64,000 nucleotides of DNA from Gymnothorax reevesii (Eukaryota > Chordata > Actinopteri > Anguilliformes > Muraenidae), in the NCBI GenBank assembly GCA_029721435.1, contig CM056576.1, positions 113,440,666 through 113,504,665 on the forward strand, in the 5' to 3' direction. Shown in pieces: positions 12,326-24,940 of the stretch. The first letter of the stretch is position 1, and each line of letters opens with the position of its first letter. Below the pieces are notes generated by a model, which saw only the letters and a list, made by a program, of their open reading frames with translations, was not told where the DNA came from and did no database searches. The position numbers and the translations under genes were made by a program.

Positions 12326-14729
12326 CCTTAAAGAAAGTAGAATTCTTTAATTCACAAGAAATATCAGACTGCTCCTTTTACAGGTGCACAATGTTATATA
12401 TCTTATATCTAATCGTTTATTAAAAATGTAGCAGTCCCTGCATGCATAGCCATTCATTGCTGCTTGAGGTGATCATACCCATTGCAGCAGTATTCTGATT
12501 GAAACACAACTCCATCAGTTCAAAAAATTGTGGAACTGGCCAACTATATTAATAACACTGCAGGGTTTGCGGTGAAGAAATAAGATACAAAATTTGTCCC
12601 GTCTGAATTTGACAGAAATGTGTTCTTAGAGTGCGTTTTAAAGCATAGAAAATAGACATCTTCCCAAAAGAAAAATTAGATGTGCTGCTTTCACTCGTGC
12701 ACTTAATACACAATCACTAAATGTGATAACTCAAAGCTGATAATGGCACTCTGAGATCTTGACTGAAAGAATTTAAAAGCCCTTTATGGAAAGCCCACTC
12801 AATAGTGTAACAGTCAACAAATCCACTGGCAATAAGCCTGATGGTTATACCGTTAAAATGATGAGAAAAAGCATCTAGCAGTCTGGGGCCTTTAATCACA
12901 AATGGGCAGAATAAACATTTGCCCTCCAAAGGAGCCTCTCTGACCACAGACTTGCTTTCAAACAGCATATCAATAAAACAGTGGAGTTATCGCTGCAGGG
13001 GATTGGCGGAAGCCCGTGCTTTCCGGTCATTTGAAGTTCTAGCTTACATCTCAATTTCATTTCTGACCGCTAAAATCTTCCGGAAAAACTGAAAACATTT
13101 CTGCGAGAGCTGAATGTCTAGTCCAGGAAAGGCTTTGTCTCGGTTCCAGCTCCTGTTCATTCTCTGCAGTATTCTCCAGCGAGATGGATTTCTCCTGCAT
13201 TCCCTCCAAAGGGCTCTAAACTGCTTCATTCTCTCCTCTCTGCTAAGCAAAAGCACAACGCATTTACCTTCATTTCTTTATGATATAGGCATTCATAAGG
13301 CTGCTTCAGGCTCGAAAAATGAGCCGACAATTTGTAATTACAGGAAAGACAGACAAAAGGGGATAAGACAACAATAACAAGAGCAGGCTGGAACACACAA
13401 TATATAAAGTAAACAAGAGTGGAACCTAGTCAAGTACTGTTGGAGCAATTTGGAACACTGGTGTCCTGCTACAAGATCACAAGTGCACATCTGTCAGTAA
13501 CACCATAAGAACCAGTATTCTTCTGTCATGCCACCGAAAATAATGCAAGTTAGTGATTTGGTAACAAAGCGCTGTGCGCTACATCCACAGACAAAACAAA
13601 AATGGAAATTTGACAGATTTGATGTCAGACGGACTCTTCTGATGCTGGACGATGAGAGATACAGACTTGCAGATTTTTTGAAGATCACTGCCACCAGTCA
13701 GAAATGTGCAGCTGTGATGTGCCAACTAAACGGTTTCCATGTGGATCATACTTCTACATTTATGAAAGATGGAATTTGCTTCCATACGCTAATTGGAAAA
13801 TTAGATAAATTTGCGCAGAACTGGTAAAACTGGTAAAAGAGGTGATTGCTTTCCAAGAAAGTAAATTTATTGCAAGGCAGTCATTGAAGCATTAAATAAC
13901 CTCTAATATTCAGAGATTAGGCAACCTATGGGGGAAGACTGTTGAAATTCACTCTGATTGACTAGAATGTGATGGCTAAATTGGGACTCCAGTATGAATA
14001 GTTCAGAGTTTTTTGTTCGTGACATGAGTAACAAGATACAAAAAGTTTTTCATAAATTTATTACTCATTCTCAACTATGCAGCAGCCTCAAAACATCTTA
14101 CAAGCTCTTTCACGACATTTTCATTCAAACCAAGTATTCTGGGTCAACCTTCTTGAGGGCCTGTCCAGAAACACTCAGAATTATGCAACACCGAATTCTG
14201 AAGTAGCACCAATCTGGGATGATAACTGCACTAACAGGACTGTGTGCAAAAGAAGGCTCCGAAAATTGCCTCACAGCACATCAGGTCGCTATTATCACCA
14301 CTGTCTGGCGCGACTTCTATTGACCCCCACACCTCCTACTCAAGGCCGGCACAGAAGTGGATGCTCAAACCATAATCATACGGGAAGGTTGAAGGGAAAA
14401 TGCATTCAGCTATGAACTTTTCCCCCTGGGACACTCCAGTACTTGGAAGTTTATAGGATTTACAGTCAGCCAGCAATTGTCTGTTTATGTTTGCAAATGT
14501 GTGTGTATGCGCATGCATTTGATCGTGTGTGTGTGTGTGTACGCAGTGCTTCTGGTAGAGGGGGGTATATTTGGTGCCATAGGCATAGCCCTTTCCAAGG
14601 GCATAGGCTGCTGGGGAAGATAATTGAAATCACATACTTTCCTAATTACCTCCTTTCAGCCAGGAAAGCAGAAAAAAGTGAGCAACATAGGCGATGATTT
14701 CTGCTGGTGGACTGGGGCCCTGTCATGGT
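12326..14729. other. Unassigned DNA with one 99-codon open frame
   Basis: The frame at 13528-13827 on the plus strand starts at a Met codon and is the longest here, but I recognise no domain, and it has no neighbours or repeats that support it. No other feature is seen. Confidence 0.45.
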
Positions 14730-14991
14730 GTTGGCCTGCAGGCCCTTCCCCCTGCTGCATTCTTTGCCTGCACCTTAACGAGCCACACCTATTGCTCGTT
14801 AAGGTGGAGGTGAAGCTTTTGTATTTAAGAGTGGGCTGCACCTGTGTTGGTGTGGCAGTATATTGTTGGTCTCCTGAGCCCTGCCTTGGTATTTTGTGCT
14901 GCTGCTCCTCTCTGGGACAGTTCTTAATTAAAGATTTATTGTGTTTTTTTACTCAGCCTGTACGTTTGGGTCCCTCTAACTTCTTTGGGAA
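14730..14991 (+). mobile_element. Possible short LTR-like or hairpin element
   Basis: The segment is bounded by direct repeats CATGGT (14724-14729 and 14992-14997). It contains a perfect 11-bp hairpin, CCTTAACGAGC with GCTCGTTAAGG (about 14773-14805), then a TATTTAAG box at about 14822. Its 3' part reads like the end of a retroelement (GTTTGGGTCCCTCTAAC). The ends do not give clean TG...CA boundaries, so the call is weak. Confidence 0.3.
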
Positions 14992-14997
14992 CATGGT

Positions 14998-17764
14998 CCC
15001 AGCTAAAGCAACTATGCTTTAGGGAGACACACCTCCGAACAATGCTGATAAGCTAAGTGCCTGATTTGAAGAAGCATGGAATGCTGTGGACAAACCAAAG
15101 TTGGCTGGAGAGTGTGGACCACTAACTAGCTGAGAGACCTACACTAGTAGCCTGGAATGAAAGCCCAGACTGTGGTCAGGAAAAGTAGATTGAAACTGTT
15201 GCAAATCTGCCCTATTAAGTCTCACCACTTCTCCTCTTTTCTCCTACAAGAGCAAATAAGGTCAGTATTCCAGACGGGAAGGATTTCTGTTGCTGTATTC
15301 CCGCAACTCCAACCCCCAGACTTTGAAAAAATAAAAATAGCTTTTTTTCCCTTTGACTGGACTCTGCCTCTTCTTGCCGATTGGTTGGTTGAATGCACCT
15401 CCAGTTTCTCACAATGCATGCCTGCGTGTACGTGCATGTTTAGAAATGAAAGAGGGAAAGTGTTAACAATCTGACTAGAGGTCAATAATTAGCCTCACAA
15501 ATTTGTTTTCCCTATTTTCCAGCCAGTAAAGAGTTAATGCATTGAAAATGCTCATTTCATGCTGGTGAGATACTGAATTAAACAAATAATGTAAAAGTGT
15601 ACATTAATTTGTTTAAATCCTAAGATTAACAAAAACAAAGAGAAAATGCAGAAAACTTGTTTGAAGTCAAAATGGGAAAGTTTCAGATTTGGTGTACATG
15701 GGCTCTTAACGATTTAAGATGGAGAGAAATTTTTTGCTCTGTGCATTTTCATTTCATTTTTCCATTTAGTCTTTAGTGTGAAATGGCCATAAAGAATATT
15801 TTCATTGACATGAATATAGGGCTAAAACAGTTACCAATAAGCACAATGCATTTTGCATCAGACTGATCAAGATTCCATAGCTCTGTGATGAGGGGTTGAG
15901 TTTGATGTTTACCTTGTGTCATTTGACTCGTCATTTAATCTTTTACTCTGTAGATTCCGTAATTCTGTTTTCTCATATCCTTTATAAAGACCTTTTTGAG
16001 GAGTACTTTATGTAAAGATGTATGAATCATTATTTTTGCACACAACATATTTTGATGAAAGAATGAACAGTTTGGATCACATGTTCTATTTGTATAATTT
16101 CTGTTTGGCTCCAAATTGGTGAGAATTTTTAAATGTGACATCTTCAGAGACTGAGTTTCACACCCCTGATATAGACCATGCCATTGAATTGTGTATGATT
16201 CCATAGATACGTACATATATTTGTTTTACATTTAATGGTTGGCCAATTACTTTATTAATAATTATTGAAACAACTTTAGTCATGCAATTGTTTATTACAA
16301 TCTTTCATTTCAAAATGTAAACCAAACTGAAATTCTCTTTCTGCATAAAATCATACTTTTATTTGGGCTGAACATATGTGAACTATATTTATACCCATAA
16401 TTTTCATTAAAAAAAAAACATATTAACTGTAATACACAAAAAACAACTCCTCAATTGCTTTATTGGGCCAAAGAGGACACACTGGGATTCAAGTAAATTT
16501 CCCTGTAAAAGACTAAAAAATTTTTAGATGGTTAAACATACATGATCCTTACCTGTAATTTTAGCAGTTATAACAATTATTTTTCTCTTAGGATCTTTTA
16601 GTGTTCAGTAAACTCCCAGTCTAATGGATGAGCCAGCATTTTTCTGACCAAAAAAATGTTCCATTATACTTTAGCAATATGGCATATGGAATAACAATAT
16701 GGAATAAAAGAGCAACAATATTATGGAAACTGCTACTAATCACCTTCTCAAAAAACAAACAAAAAAGATGCATATTTATACTCAGTTTTATGTGTCAAAA
16801 TTGGGTGGTACTGTATGATTCTGGGGAAGTCCTAAAGACCTGAATTTACAATGACCCTTCGACACTTATTACTATATGCAGTACTAGCAGGTGAACAGAG
16901 GGTATAACTGCATCAAGTTCCAATTTTGAGAAAAGCTTCTGTATGAATGCATGAGAACACAAACATTTACTGGATGTTGTGGGATCATGTCATTTTCACA
17001 GAAACCAAATTGAGTGGGAAATGACTCTTCCTATTTCAAAACATCCACCTTGTGAAATCCTAATTCATTATTATTTCATCGTATGCCAGCATATGAGTTC
17101 CTCTCCTCTCACACTTTCAGGGAATAGATTCTGGATTTGCCCTGGTCAGGAAAATTAGACAGAGCTCTCAAAACCTTTCATGATACAACAATATTCAAAA
17201 TATGGTTTGACCTTTGTAGGAAATAAAATGAGTAATCAAAAATACTGCCATGGGTACTGTTGCTCACCTGGACATTCAGTAGTTATTCTGGAAATTACTT
17301 GTGAGAGTGTTCAGGTTACTTATGAATTTTAAGGGGTATGTCTGATGTCAGAGGTAAAATCAAGGTCAAAACCTGGAATATGTGTGTTGAAGGATGCCTA
17401 CCTACATTCCAGTAGCCTGCCTAGTAGCCTACCTACGTTTCAAATTTTGGCGGAAATGCTGCAGGAATTATTGACATATAGGTCAAAGTAGTGTTCCTAG
17501 ATGGCAGCAGTGGCAACCATATTAGATAAAAGTTCTCATTGACTGGAAGATTTCTGTAAAGTTTCAGCTTTATTGGCCAAACAGTTCTGGAGAGGAAGAC
17601 CTTTATAGATTCCATTGACAATGATGACGACTGACATGGACAGATGAACAGGCCATGGCATAAGTCCACCTGACCATTGGTCCAGGTGAGCTAAAACTTA
17701 GTGGCCTCTCTCATAGAATGCAGTCTTTAGAATGCAGATATTTCAAATCAGTACTTTACACAGA
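14998..17764. other. Unassigned DNA
   Basis: AT-rich sequence with many stops. Nothing supported as a gene or element. Confidence 0.55.
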
Positions 17765-17766
17765 TA

Positions 17767-17905
17767 TAGGGAGACATGGCTCAGCAGGTAGCGCTGCTGC
17801 CTCATAATAAGAAGGCTGTGGATCAGAATCCAACCTAGGACCTTTCTGTGTGAAGTCTGTGTGTTTTCCCTGTGTTCATTCGGGTTTCTCATAGGCACTC
17901 CTTTT
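17767..17905 (+). mobile_element. Decayed tRNA-headed SINE fragment
   Basis: GACATGGCTCAGCAGGTAGC, then GCTGCCTCA, then GACCTTTCTGTGTGAAGTCT and TTTCCCTGTGTTCATTCGGG match in order the SINE at 49333-49703 read on its own strand. The box B region is mutated, and the copy stops after about 140 bases without a tail. Confidence 0.65.
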
Positions 17906-19080
17906 GAGTTTAACATGGTATGGCTTTACACAGTGTGTATGTGTGTGTGTACATACATAGGGGTTTTTGAGGAATACAATATAATTTTAAAAGCCCCCTA
18001 AAAGATTCAAATATGTGCATTTTCTGCAAGCCAGCTAAGTCCAAGAGATGGACTGCTCAAATCATTGCCTGAACCCCTGCCATAGAATCAGTCAAGGTTC
18101 ATCATTTCACTAAGGTTCTGACACACACTGTAACTGGCTAGATGGAACTCCTCAGATGTCAATAGTACATGGACCTTTAACAGTAGCAAGTAAGTGCTCC
18201 CGGTTGTAAACTAATTAATCAAAGAATTGTTCCTTATTAGGAATCATGAGGGTAAGTGGTTTCTCTGAATAAACAATTCAGAGGAAATGAGAAATCTTTT
18301 CAAATTGAAAGAAGCCTAAATTTCCTTCTCAAATTTCCTTCCCGATAGCCGATCGTTTCAACTCAAAAGCAATTAACTGCAGTTTCCATTCCTTCACTGT
18401 TTAACAGTTTTAATTTGAATTCTTCCCCAGTTTCTTAGAAAGCAGGAGAATCATCAGCAGGCTGCTTTGTGGGGAGGAGACTAGAACAGCTCCACCATAC
18501 TGTAGCCCTGGGGAAATTCACACCACACAGAAACATGCAATTTCTCAGTTAAGTGGTATTAACACTTGATGATTCAGTAACTTTGAGGCAACTCATTCAA
18601 AGGCTCATCATCCAGGCTCAATTTTGCAGTAATATAAAAAAAAAAAAATCCAACATGACTGTAAAAATGATTCCATCCGCAGACCAAATGTCTGTCAAAT
18701 AGTCAGTTTTATCCAGTCCAAGTGCAGTATTTTGTGTTTTTCTAATCAACATTTTAGCAGGCTTTCAGCTGCTTATGGTCAAATTGACTGATGTTTCCAA
18801 AGATGGATTTTAAAAGCTATTCACTGAATGTGTATTGACAATGAATGGGTGATATATCTTGAGAAATGTGTGCCACTAAATAAATGTGGCTGTGTCGTGT
18901 ATACCAGCAAATAAAAAAAATTTTTTTTTCATATATAGCATCACCAGCTGGTCCAATCAAGCAAAAACATGCTCTAATAAATACCATGATCAATTCTTAC
19001 CATCCAAAATGTTAAATATCTTGATAATGCCATATCACTCGAGGAAAGTGTTGCTTTACAGAATATGCCACCGTCACAGC
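17906..19080. other. Unassigned DNA
   Basis: A TG-rich tract follows the SINE fragment (about 17930-17952), and an A run lies at about 18637-18648. No gene is seen. Confidence 0.55.
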
Positions 19081-19089
19081 TGTGATTCG

Positions 19090-19330
19090 TACACACAGCC
19101 ATTAAAGGACTATCCTGGTTGTTACACACATGAAGTTCAAAAGCCAGCATCGATCATGGCATGGGGTACATTACGAGAGCATTGCACAGTGATCTTAGAA
19201 TGTGGGTACTCAACTAGGCTGCCTGCAGTCCAAACCTGTCTCCCATTGAAAATGTGAGGCATATCATGAAGCAAATAATACAACAATGCAGACCTCAGCT
19301 CCTTGAACAGCTCAATACCTCTACTTCAGA
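19090..19330 (+). pseudogene. Tc1-like transposase relic
   Basis: The plus strand encodes VQKPASIMAWG, the block around the second catalytic strand of Tc1 transposases. About 70 bases on, in another frame, comes SPNLSPIENVRHIMKQII, the block with the PIEN motif near the third catalytic residue. The intervening hundred or so residues of the normal protein, including the QDN-PH block, are deleted, and the two pieces are in different frames. No terminal repeats are visible. It is an old, dead copy. Confidence 0.65.
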
Positions 19331-20616
19331 AAGAACAGAGAATTTAACACAAGTCAAGGATGACTTCCAAATTGCTGCTTTCCTTTTTAGACACATTTTT
19401 CATGCATCCCCCAACCATTTTGGAAATAAAGTTGTGGATAATGTACAATGATAAAACCTCTGAAAGACAAAATCAAACCTTTGAATTGTCACCCAGGGTG
19501 CAAAAATATCACATAGCCCACCATATTGACCTACCCCAGTCCATCCAACCCAGAAACAAACATACCAACAAAACCGCTTTTGAAATGCCACATTTCAGAG
19601 AGTTACACATAGCTTCTGAAAAGACCTGGTATAAGACCCCCCCCCCCCAGTGTCTGTTAGTGTCTGTCAGTGTCTGTTGCTGTTTAGAGTAGGTTTCAGA
19701 ACATGTTTATTTATCAATAAATGCATGCCAATCCTGATGGCACAGGGGAAAGAGGGTCTTTGTTTTCTCTGTCAAATTTCTCTGCTCTTGCAGCACAATC
19801 GCTTCAGCAGGGGTCAAAATAGTTTCTTTATCCTCTTATTATGTTTTGAGTGGCCCTAAACAAAAGTGGCTGGACCAGTTTTCTCCAAAAAATATCTGCT
19901 TACAGTGCACATTGGAATGAAAAATATAAGATGCTTTCATAAACGGGTTAGTCTATGATGAAAATTTAACCTATTTCCGAACATGTTCCTTGAAAGACTT
20001 TCCAATTATTAGTATAATCCATAGGCAGTTAAACATACAATTCATAGCTTAATCCAATGTTATGATGATTAAACAATACATCCCGTTCAGACCATGTTTT
20101 TATTCACTAAGCGCGCATCACAAAAACAATGAAATACACTGTTAACTTCCGCGTTTGCTTTTTGAATGTCCTGCAATGCAGGCGGACTAATTTGCAGTTC
20201 ATGGGTGTTATAACTACAACAAAGAAGATGATTATCAACGTGAATCCATAATTATAAAAAAACATTTATTGAAATGCATACAATTCACTATCCAAAAAAA
20301 GCATTTTATTTCTTATCGTATGTGTTTTCACAAGGAGAGTTGGCCAGACCTAATGATGCTAAGTGTTTTCAGAGTTAGAAAAATATTATTTGAAGAAAAA
20401 AAAAAAAAAAAAAAAAAACAGACCGAAAATAAATCAAGAAAAATTATTACTGTAAAGGGGTACCTTGCGTATACTCTATTTTTAGATCAGCAGCCCCTGG
20501 ATTCGGAGCCAATTACATTCCACATATTTCTCCCGATTTATTTTGACCTCTCCAAGTGTCCAAAACACAAGCAAACTAGGAGACACACAAAAATACATTC
20601 TGCATTCACAATTTCA

Positions 20617-20647
<31 letters not shown>

Positions 20648-21225
20648 TTTAAATAAAGAAAATACTTTCACAGGTGGATGAGCCTCACAATGTGGCTGGG
20701 CCCAAGCCCTCAAGGCCAAAAATATTTCCAATGCCTGCTCTGAAAATTTTTGGATTATGTTGATATTATTCAGGTTTTTAAAGCATTCTTTCCACAAATG
20801 TAGCAGATGCAAATATGCATCTCAGTTGTAGTTTTTACTGCAGCTTGCAACACAGCCTCTTGCCTGTTTATGGTAAACAAAGCATCTAGACTGTAGTTTG
20901 AAAGGCTGGGGTAAGAATGCATTCACATAAGAAAAGCCCACATTTCTTGTTTAAGACATAATGAAAAACATGGAGGTTTTTTTTTTTTTGGATACGGGAA
21001 ATATCACACCAGTTATCTTTTCATAAACTTGGTGGAACGAATGAAAGAGGGAGACTGTGTTCACGCAACTGAACAAGTACACAACCAAAAGGAAACATAA
21101 ATAAATTCAGTTTGATTGAAGTATGCCCGGCAGCATGTAAATGGGATTGGTGGAGAATTCATTCTCATGAGCCATGTAAAAAAACAACTAAGTAGGAATA
21201 TCAGGCCTCATCTCATTTATAAGAA
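19331..21225. other. Unassigned DNA with simple repeats
   Basis: It holds a C run (about 19639-19648), an A run (about 20398-20418) and an (AATC)n tract (about 20617-20644). No gene is supported. Confidence 0.55.
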
Positions 21226-21805
21226 ATTCCCACCATCTATCCATTTTAGCCGCTAATCAGGGGCTGGGTTACAGGGCTCACTGATTCAGCAAAGTAGCCC
21301 AGGCATCCCCTTTCCCAGCTACTTCCTGCCACTCTTCCTTGGGGATCCCCCACTCGGTACTTCGCGGAAGATTCCGTTACTCTTCATCAGGCCTTGGATG
21401 TGACAGAGAGTTGATATGTTGCTCTGCCTGACATTTCTTTGCTGGAAGACCGATTTACGCAGTTGTCTAAATCCACTCACTACATCGCCACCTAAAAATG
21501 GAGGCAAAACTGACCTTCCCAAAATTATTGTCTGGAGACGCTTCTTCATGTCTTGACACGAGGCAATTGGTTTTCACCAATTTGACATCGAACCCAGTGC
21601 TGCTGCCGATGGACGCTGCCATGTTTATGCAGAAAAAAAAAGTTCCGGCTAATGGCTTCCGCAGTCACACATCCGAGGTTTGATTGGGGGACCCCAAGCC
21701 ATTTCTAAGCCAGCCGAGAGATACAATTCGTACCTCCTCCCATTCGGACATGTCCAAAAAACCTTTCGAGGGAGGCGTCCAGGAGGCATCCGAACCAGAA
21801 GCAAA
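21226..21805. repeat. Interrupted dispersed repeat
   Basis: The left piece (21226-21362: ATCCATTTTAGCCGCTAAT, CACTCTTCCTTGGGGATCCC) and right piece (21684-21805: GCCAGCCGAGAGATACA, GGGAGGCGTCCAGGAGGCAT) are consecutive parts of a repeat I associate with LINE 3' regions in fish. About 320 bases of other sequence separate them. The exact family is not determined. Confidence 0.5.
21363..21683. mobile_element. Unclassified insertion inside a dispersed repeat
   Basis: This stretch separates two normally adjoining parts of the surrounding repeat. It is flanked by GGGGATCCCC and GGGGGACCCC, which may include a target duplication. It encodes no known protein, and no strong inverted ends are seen. 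Confidence 0.35.
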
Positions 21806-22189
21806 AGGTTTCACACAAAAACACTGCATGCGCACAAAAATAGAAAAATGGCTTTTAGCAAAATAATATCCAAAATTAAAAAAGAAAAAAAAAAAATGTA
21901 GGGTATGCTAACTTGCTGCCCATACAATATTTACTTAATAACTTACAATCAAGTGAGGAAAGTGTAATATAATTATAATTTTGCATGTTTTTTTAGGTGA
22001 CTTCAACAAACAGAGAAAGGCAATAATTTAGGCCTTAATTCCACCAAACACTCTAAATATAGTACCCTAAGAACTGGTACATGACCAGTACCAACCAGTA
22101 TCTAAACCTCATAAAGCCTAAAAAAAAAAACCCCAAGAAACCTATACCCTGCTTTGGCTTACCACTGCTGAAAGCATTCATAAATACAG

Positions 22190-23494
22190 GTGAGGCTGAT
22201 ACTGGATGATAATAGCTGTGTCAACCACAAATTCATTATCACCCTTCTGCATTGTACTGCGCCGAACCACCTGGAGCAGCAGCAGAGCTACGTCCGGATG
22301 CTCATTGTGGACTACAGTTCCGCCTTTAATACAATAATCCCTGATAGACTCTGCAAAAAACTGGACAGTTTCGGCCTCCCCTCCCTCACATGTTCCTGGA
22401 CAAAGGACTTCCTCACTAACCGTCCCCAGACTGTGAGACTGAGCCCCCACCTCTCCCCCACCCACACACTGAGCGTCGGCTCCCCACAGGGCTGTGTGCT
22501 GAGCCCCCTCCTGTACTGCCTCTACACCCACGACTGTAGTTCGGCCCACAGCGACAACCTAATCATCAAATTTGCCGATGATACTACAGTGGTTTGACTC
22601 ATCTCCAGGGGCGACGAGGCGGCCTACAGGGAGGAGATCCTGAAGCTGGCAGCCTGGTCTTTAGAGAACAATCTTTCTCTAAACACCAAAAAGACCAGAG
22701 AGATCATCATCGACTTTAGGAAGCACAGCACCGACCCAGCCCCCCTCTACATCAACAACGAGCGTGTGGAGAGAGTCCACACATTCAGGTTTCTGGGTGT
22801 CCACATCTCCGCTGACATCTCCTGGTCAGAAAACATTATCTCCATCACCAAGAAGGCTCAGCAGCGCATGCACTTCCTGAGAGTCCTCAGGAAGCATAGC
22901 TTCAACACCAACTTGCTGCTGACCTTCTACCGCTCCTCCACTGAAAGCCTGCTGACATACTGCATCACAGTGTGGTATGGCAGCTGCACTGCCGCAGACA
23001 GGGAGAGGCTGCAGAGAATTGTAAAGACAGCGCAGAAGATCATTGGCAGCCCTCTCCCCTCCCTGCTGGATATTTACACCAACCGCTGCCTCAGCAGAGC
23101 CAATAACATCAAAGACAGTTCACACCCTAGCCATGACCTGTTTGACCTGTTGCCCTCAGGTAGGTGCTACAGGTGCATTAAAACAAGGACAAATAGATTC
23201 CAAAACAGCTTCTTCCCCAAAGCTGTAACCACCCTGAACTCTCACATGCACTGACCAGATTCACTCCAGCTACTAGTGTCAATGTCACTATATTACATGT
23301 GCAATGTACAACATCGCTTCACCTACCTCAATGTATATATCTTTAGATTCTTTTATATTCATTTTTATATTTATATCCTTGTATATATTTGATCTTGCCC
23401 TTCATTCTGTTATTGCTTTGCACTGTTTTAGGTAGGGCTACAATTTCGTTGTACTGGAGTATAATGACAATAAAGGCATTCTATTCTATTCTAT
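22190..23494 (+). pseudogene. L2-type LINE, 5'-truncated reverse transcriptase
   Basis: One reading frame runs from 22190 to 23254 with a single internal stop (TGA at 22595-22597, directly after the catalytic motif). It shows VDYSSAFNTIIP (first catalytic Asp), GSPQGCVLSPLLYCLYTHDC, then KFADDTTVV (the FADD active site), FLGVHISADISW, and the C-terminal SSHPSHDLFDLLPSGRCYR and RFQNSFFPKAV blocks seen in fish L2 elements. The fingers and the whole endonuclease are missing, as expected from incomplete reverse transcription. The 3' end has AATAAAGG and an (ATTCT)n tail to 23494, then joins directly to Tc1 coding sequence. Confidence 0.9.
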
Positions 23495-24657
23495 ACTCCA
23501 CAGGTTTTCAATGGGGTTGAGGTCTGGGGACTGAGATGGCCATTAGAGGAGCTTGATTCTATGTCTGGTGAACCATTTCAGTGTAGATTTGGCCACATGT
23601 TTAGGGTCATTATCTTGTTGAAAGACCCAGTGACGACCCATTTTCAGCTTTCGGGCCGAGGCCACCAGATTTTGATTTAAAATGTCCTGGTATTTCAAAG
23701 CATTCATAATGCCATGCACCCTAGCAAGATTCCCAGGGCCTCTGGAAGAGAAACAGGCCCAGAGCATCACCGATCCTCCCCCACAGTGGGCATGAGGTGC
23801 TTTTCTGCATACTCATCTTTTGTGTTTTGCCAGACCCACTGAAAGTGTTTGTTGCCAAAAAGCTCTATCTTGGACTCTTCTGACCAAAGCACATGGTCCC
23901 AGTTGAAGTCCCAGTACTGCTTAGCGAACTCCAGATGTTTGCGTTTATGATTGTGAGTGAGAAAAGGTTTTTTTCCGTGCATGCTTCCCAAACAGCTTAT
24001 TGGCATGTAGATAGCGCCTGATGGTTGTTTTGGAGACTTTGTGACCCCAAGAACTTTTTACTTCTCTTACCATCCTCCTCACTGTGCGTGGTGGCAAAAT
24101 AACCTTGTGTCCTCTTCCAGGCTTGTTTACCACTATTCCAGTTGTTTTAAACTTCTTAATGATTCCTCTGACAGTAGATATGGGCAGGTGCAGGCGAGTG
24201 GCTATTTTCTTGAAGCCATTGCCTGACTTGTGAAGGTCGACACACATCTGCCTTACTTGAATGGTGTGTTCCTTTGTCTTTCCCATGTTGAAGAGTGGAT
24301 AAGAGAAATAGCCTCTGTGTCCCGTCATATTTATACCCCAGGGACACAGGAAGTGATGATTAACGAATTAAATGTTCCTCGATACTCAACTTGATCAACT
24401 TTTTAAATTACTGTAGAAATGACAGAAATACTTCAATTACATTTAATTCCTATGAATTGTTAGGGGTGCCAATAATTGTGGAACAGGTGATTTTAGAAAA
24501 ATAATAATTTCTAAGTCAGGGATTTTTTTCCCCCTCACAATTCACTTGAGTTGAAGGTTACATTTTTCTACAATTTTCAGAGTGAGCGTATGCTTCTGCA
24601 ATAAAAATTGAATTGAATTTATTTTAAACAGAGGTGCCAATAATTATGGAGGGTGCT
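23495..24657 (-). pseudogene. Tc1-like transposon, transposase half lost
   Basis: The transposase reads from a Met codon at 24286 down to 23497. It begins MGKTKEHTIQVRQ, has the helix-turn-helix and GRP-like segment PGRGHKVILPPRTVR, then VLWSEESKIELFG, VFQQDNDPKHVAKSTLKWF and WPSQSPDLNPIENLW. The frame shifts twice (near 23990 and 23770), and the Glu codon before WPSQSPDLN is TAA. The right end keeps the GGTGCCAATAATTATGGAGG terminal repeat (to about 24657), with an inner copy at about 24463. The other half of the element is missing at the junction with the L2 tail. Confidence 0.9.
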
Positions 24658-24666
24658 CTCTCTCTC

Positions 24667-24691
24667 ACTACATATATATATATATATATAT
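24667..24691. repeat. (TA)n microsatellite
   Basis: An alternating TA tract lies just outside the Tc1 end. Tc1 elements insert at TA, so the tract may have been the target. Confidence 0.8.
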
Positions 24692-24707
24692 GTCTGTCTT
24701 TGCCCAT

Positions 24708-24940
24708 GTGACCTTTTACGCCCTGATGAAGACCATGCAGGTCGAAACATGTCGGCTTTTTAATTGTTTCAGCCGTGATTTAATAAAGGCTTCGTTTTGA
24801 CCTTATATTGTTTCTGAGTGCCTGGAAAACCTACAATTTTTGGTTGTTCTCTCATCCCACTTTTTCAAGAGCACCAGATTCATTTTTTCGACAAAAATAT
24901 TTTTTCATCCCATGAGCGCCTAATATCTTCTCTTTTAACT
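24708..24940 (+). repeat. Dispersed repeat with hammerhead-like core, copy B
   Basis: It matches copy A from 12086 to 12325 over about 230 bases: the core, the GGCTTTTTAATT, then CTGAGTGCCTGGAAAACCTA, and CATCCCATGAGCGCCTAATAT at the end. The left inverted arm of copy A is absent here. The core is at the 5' edge of the copy. Confidence 0.6.
24720..24756 (+). ncRNA. Hammerhead ribozyme-like motif (type I, minimal)
   Basis: All parts of a hammerhead core occur in order. Stem I 5' strand GCC (24720-24722); conserved CTGATGA (24723-24729); one extra A; stem II GACC/GGTC around the loop ATGCA (24731-24743); conserved GAA and then AC (24744-24748); a two-base loop; GTC (24751-24753), the expected cleavage triplet; stem I 3' strand GGC (24754-24756). 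Stem III is only A-U and C-G. Such very short stem III forms are known from hammerheads of Penelope-like elements, which act poorly as monomers and better as dimers. The extra A before stem II departs from the textbook core. Self-cleavage is an inference. Confidence 0.5.

Noticed and set aside
13528..13827. 99-codon frame on the plus strand.
   Set aside because: No recognised domain, splice context or repeat support; left as unassigned.
17767..17840. tRNA-like sequence with box A.
   Set aside because: Box B is mutated and the following bases match the SINE body, so it is not a tRNA gene.
21380..21400. CTGATGA on the minus strand, hammerhead-like.
   Set aside because: No stem II pairing and GGAATC instead of GAAAC follow it.
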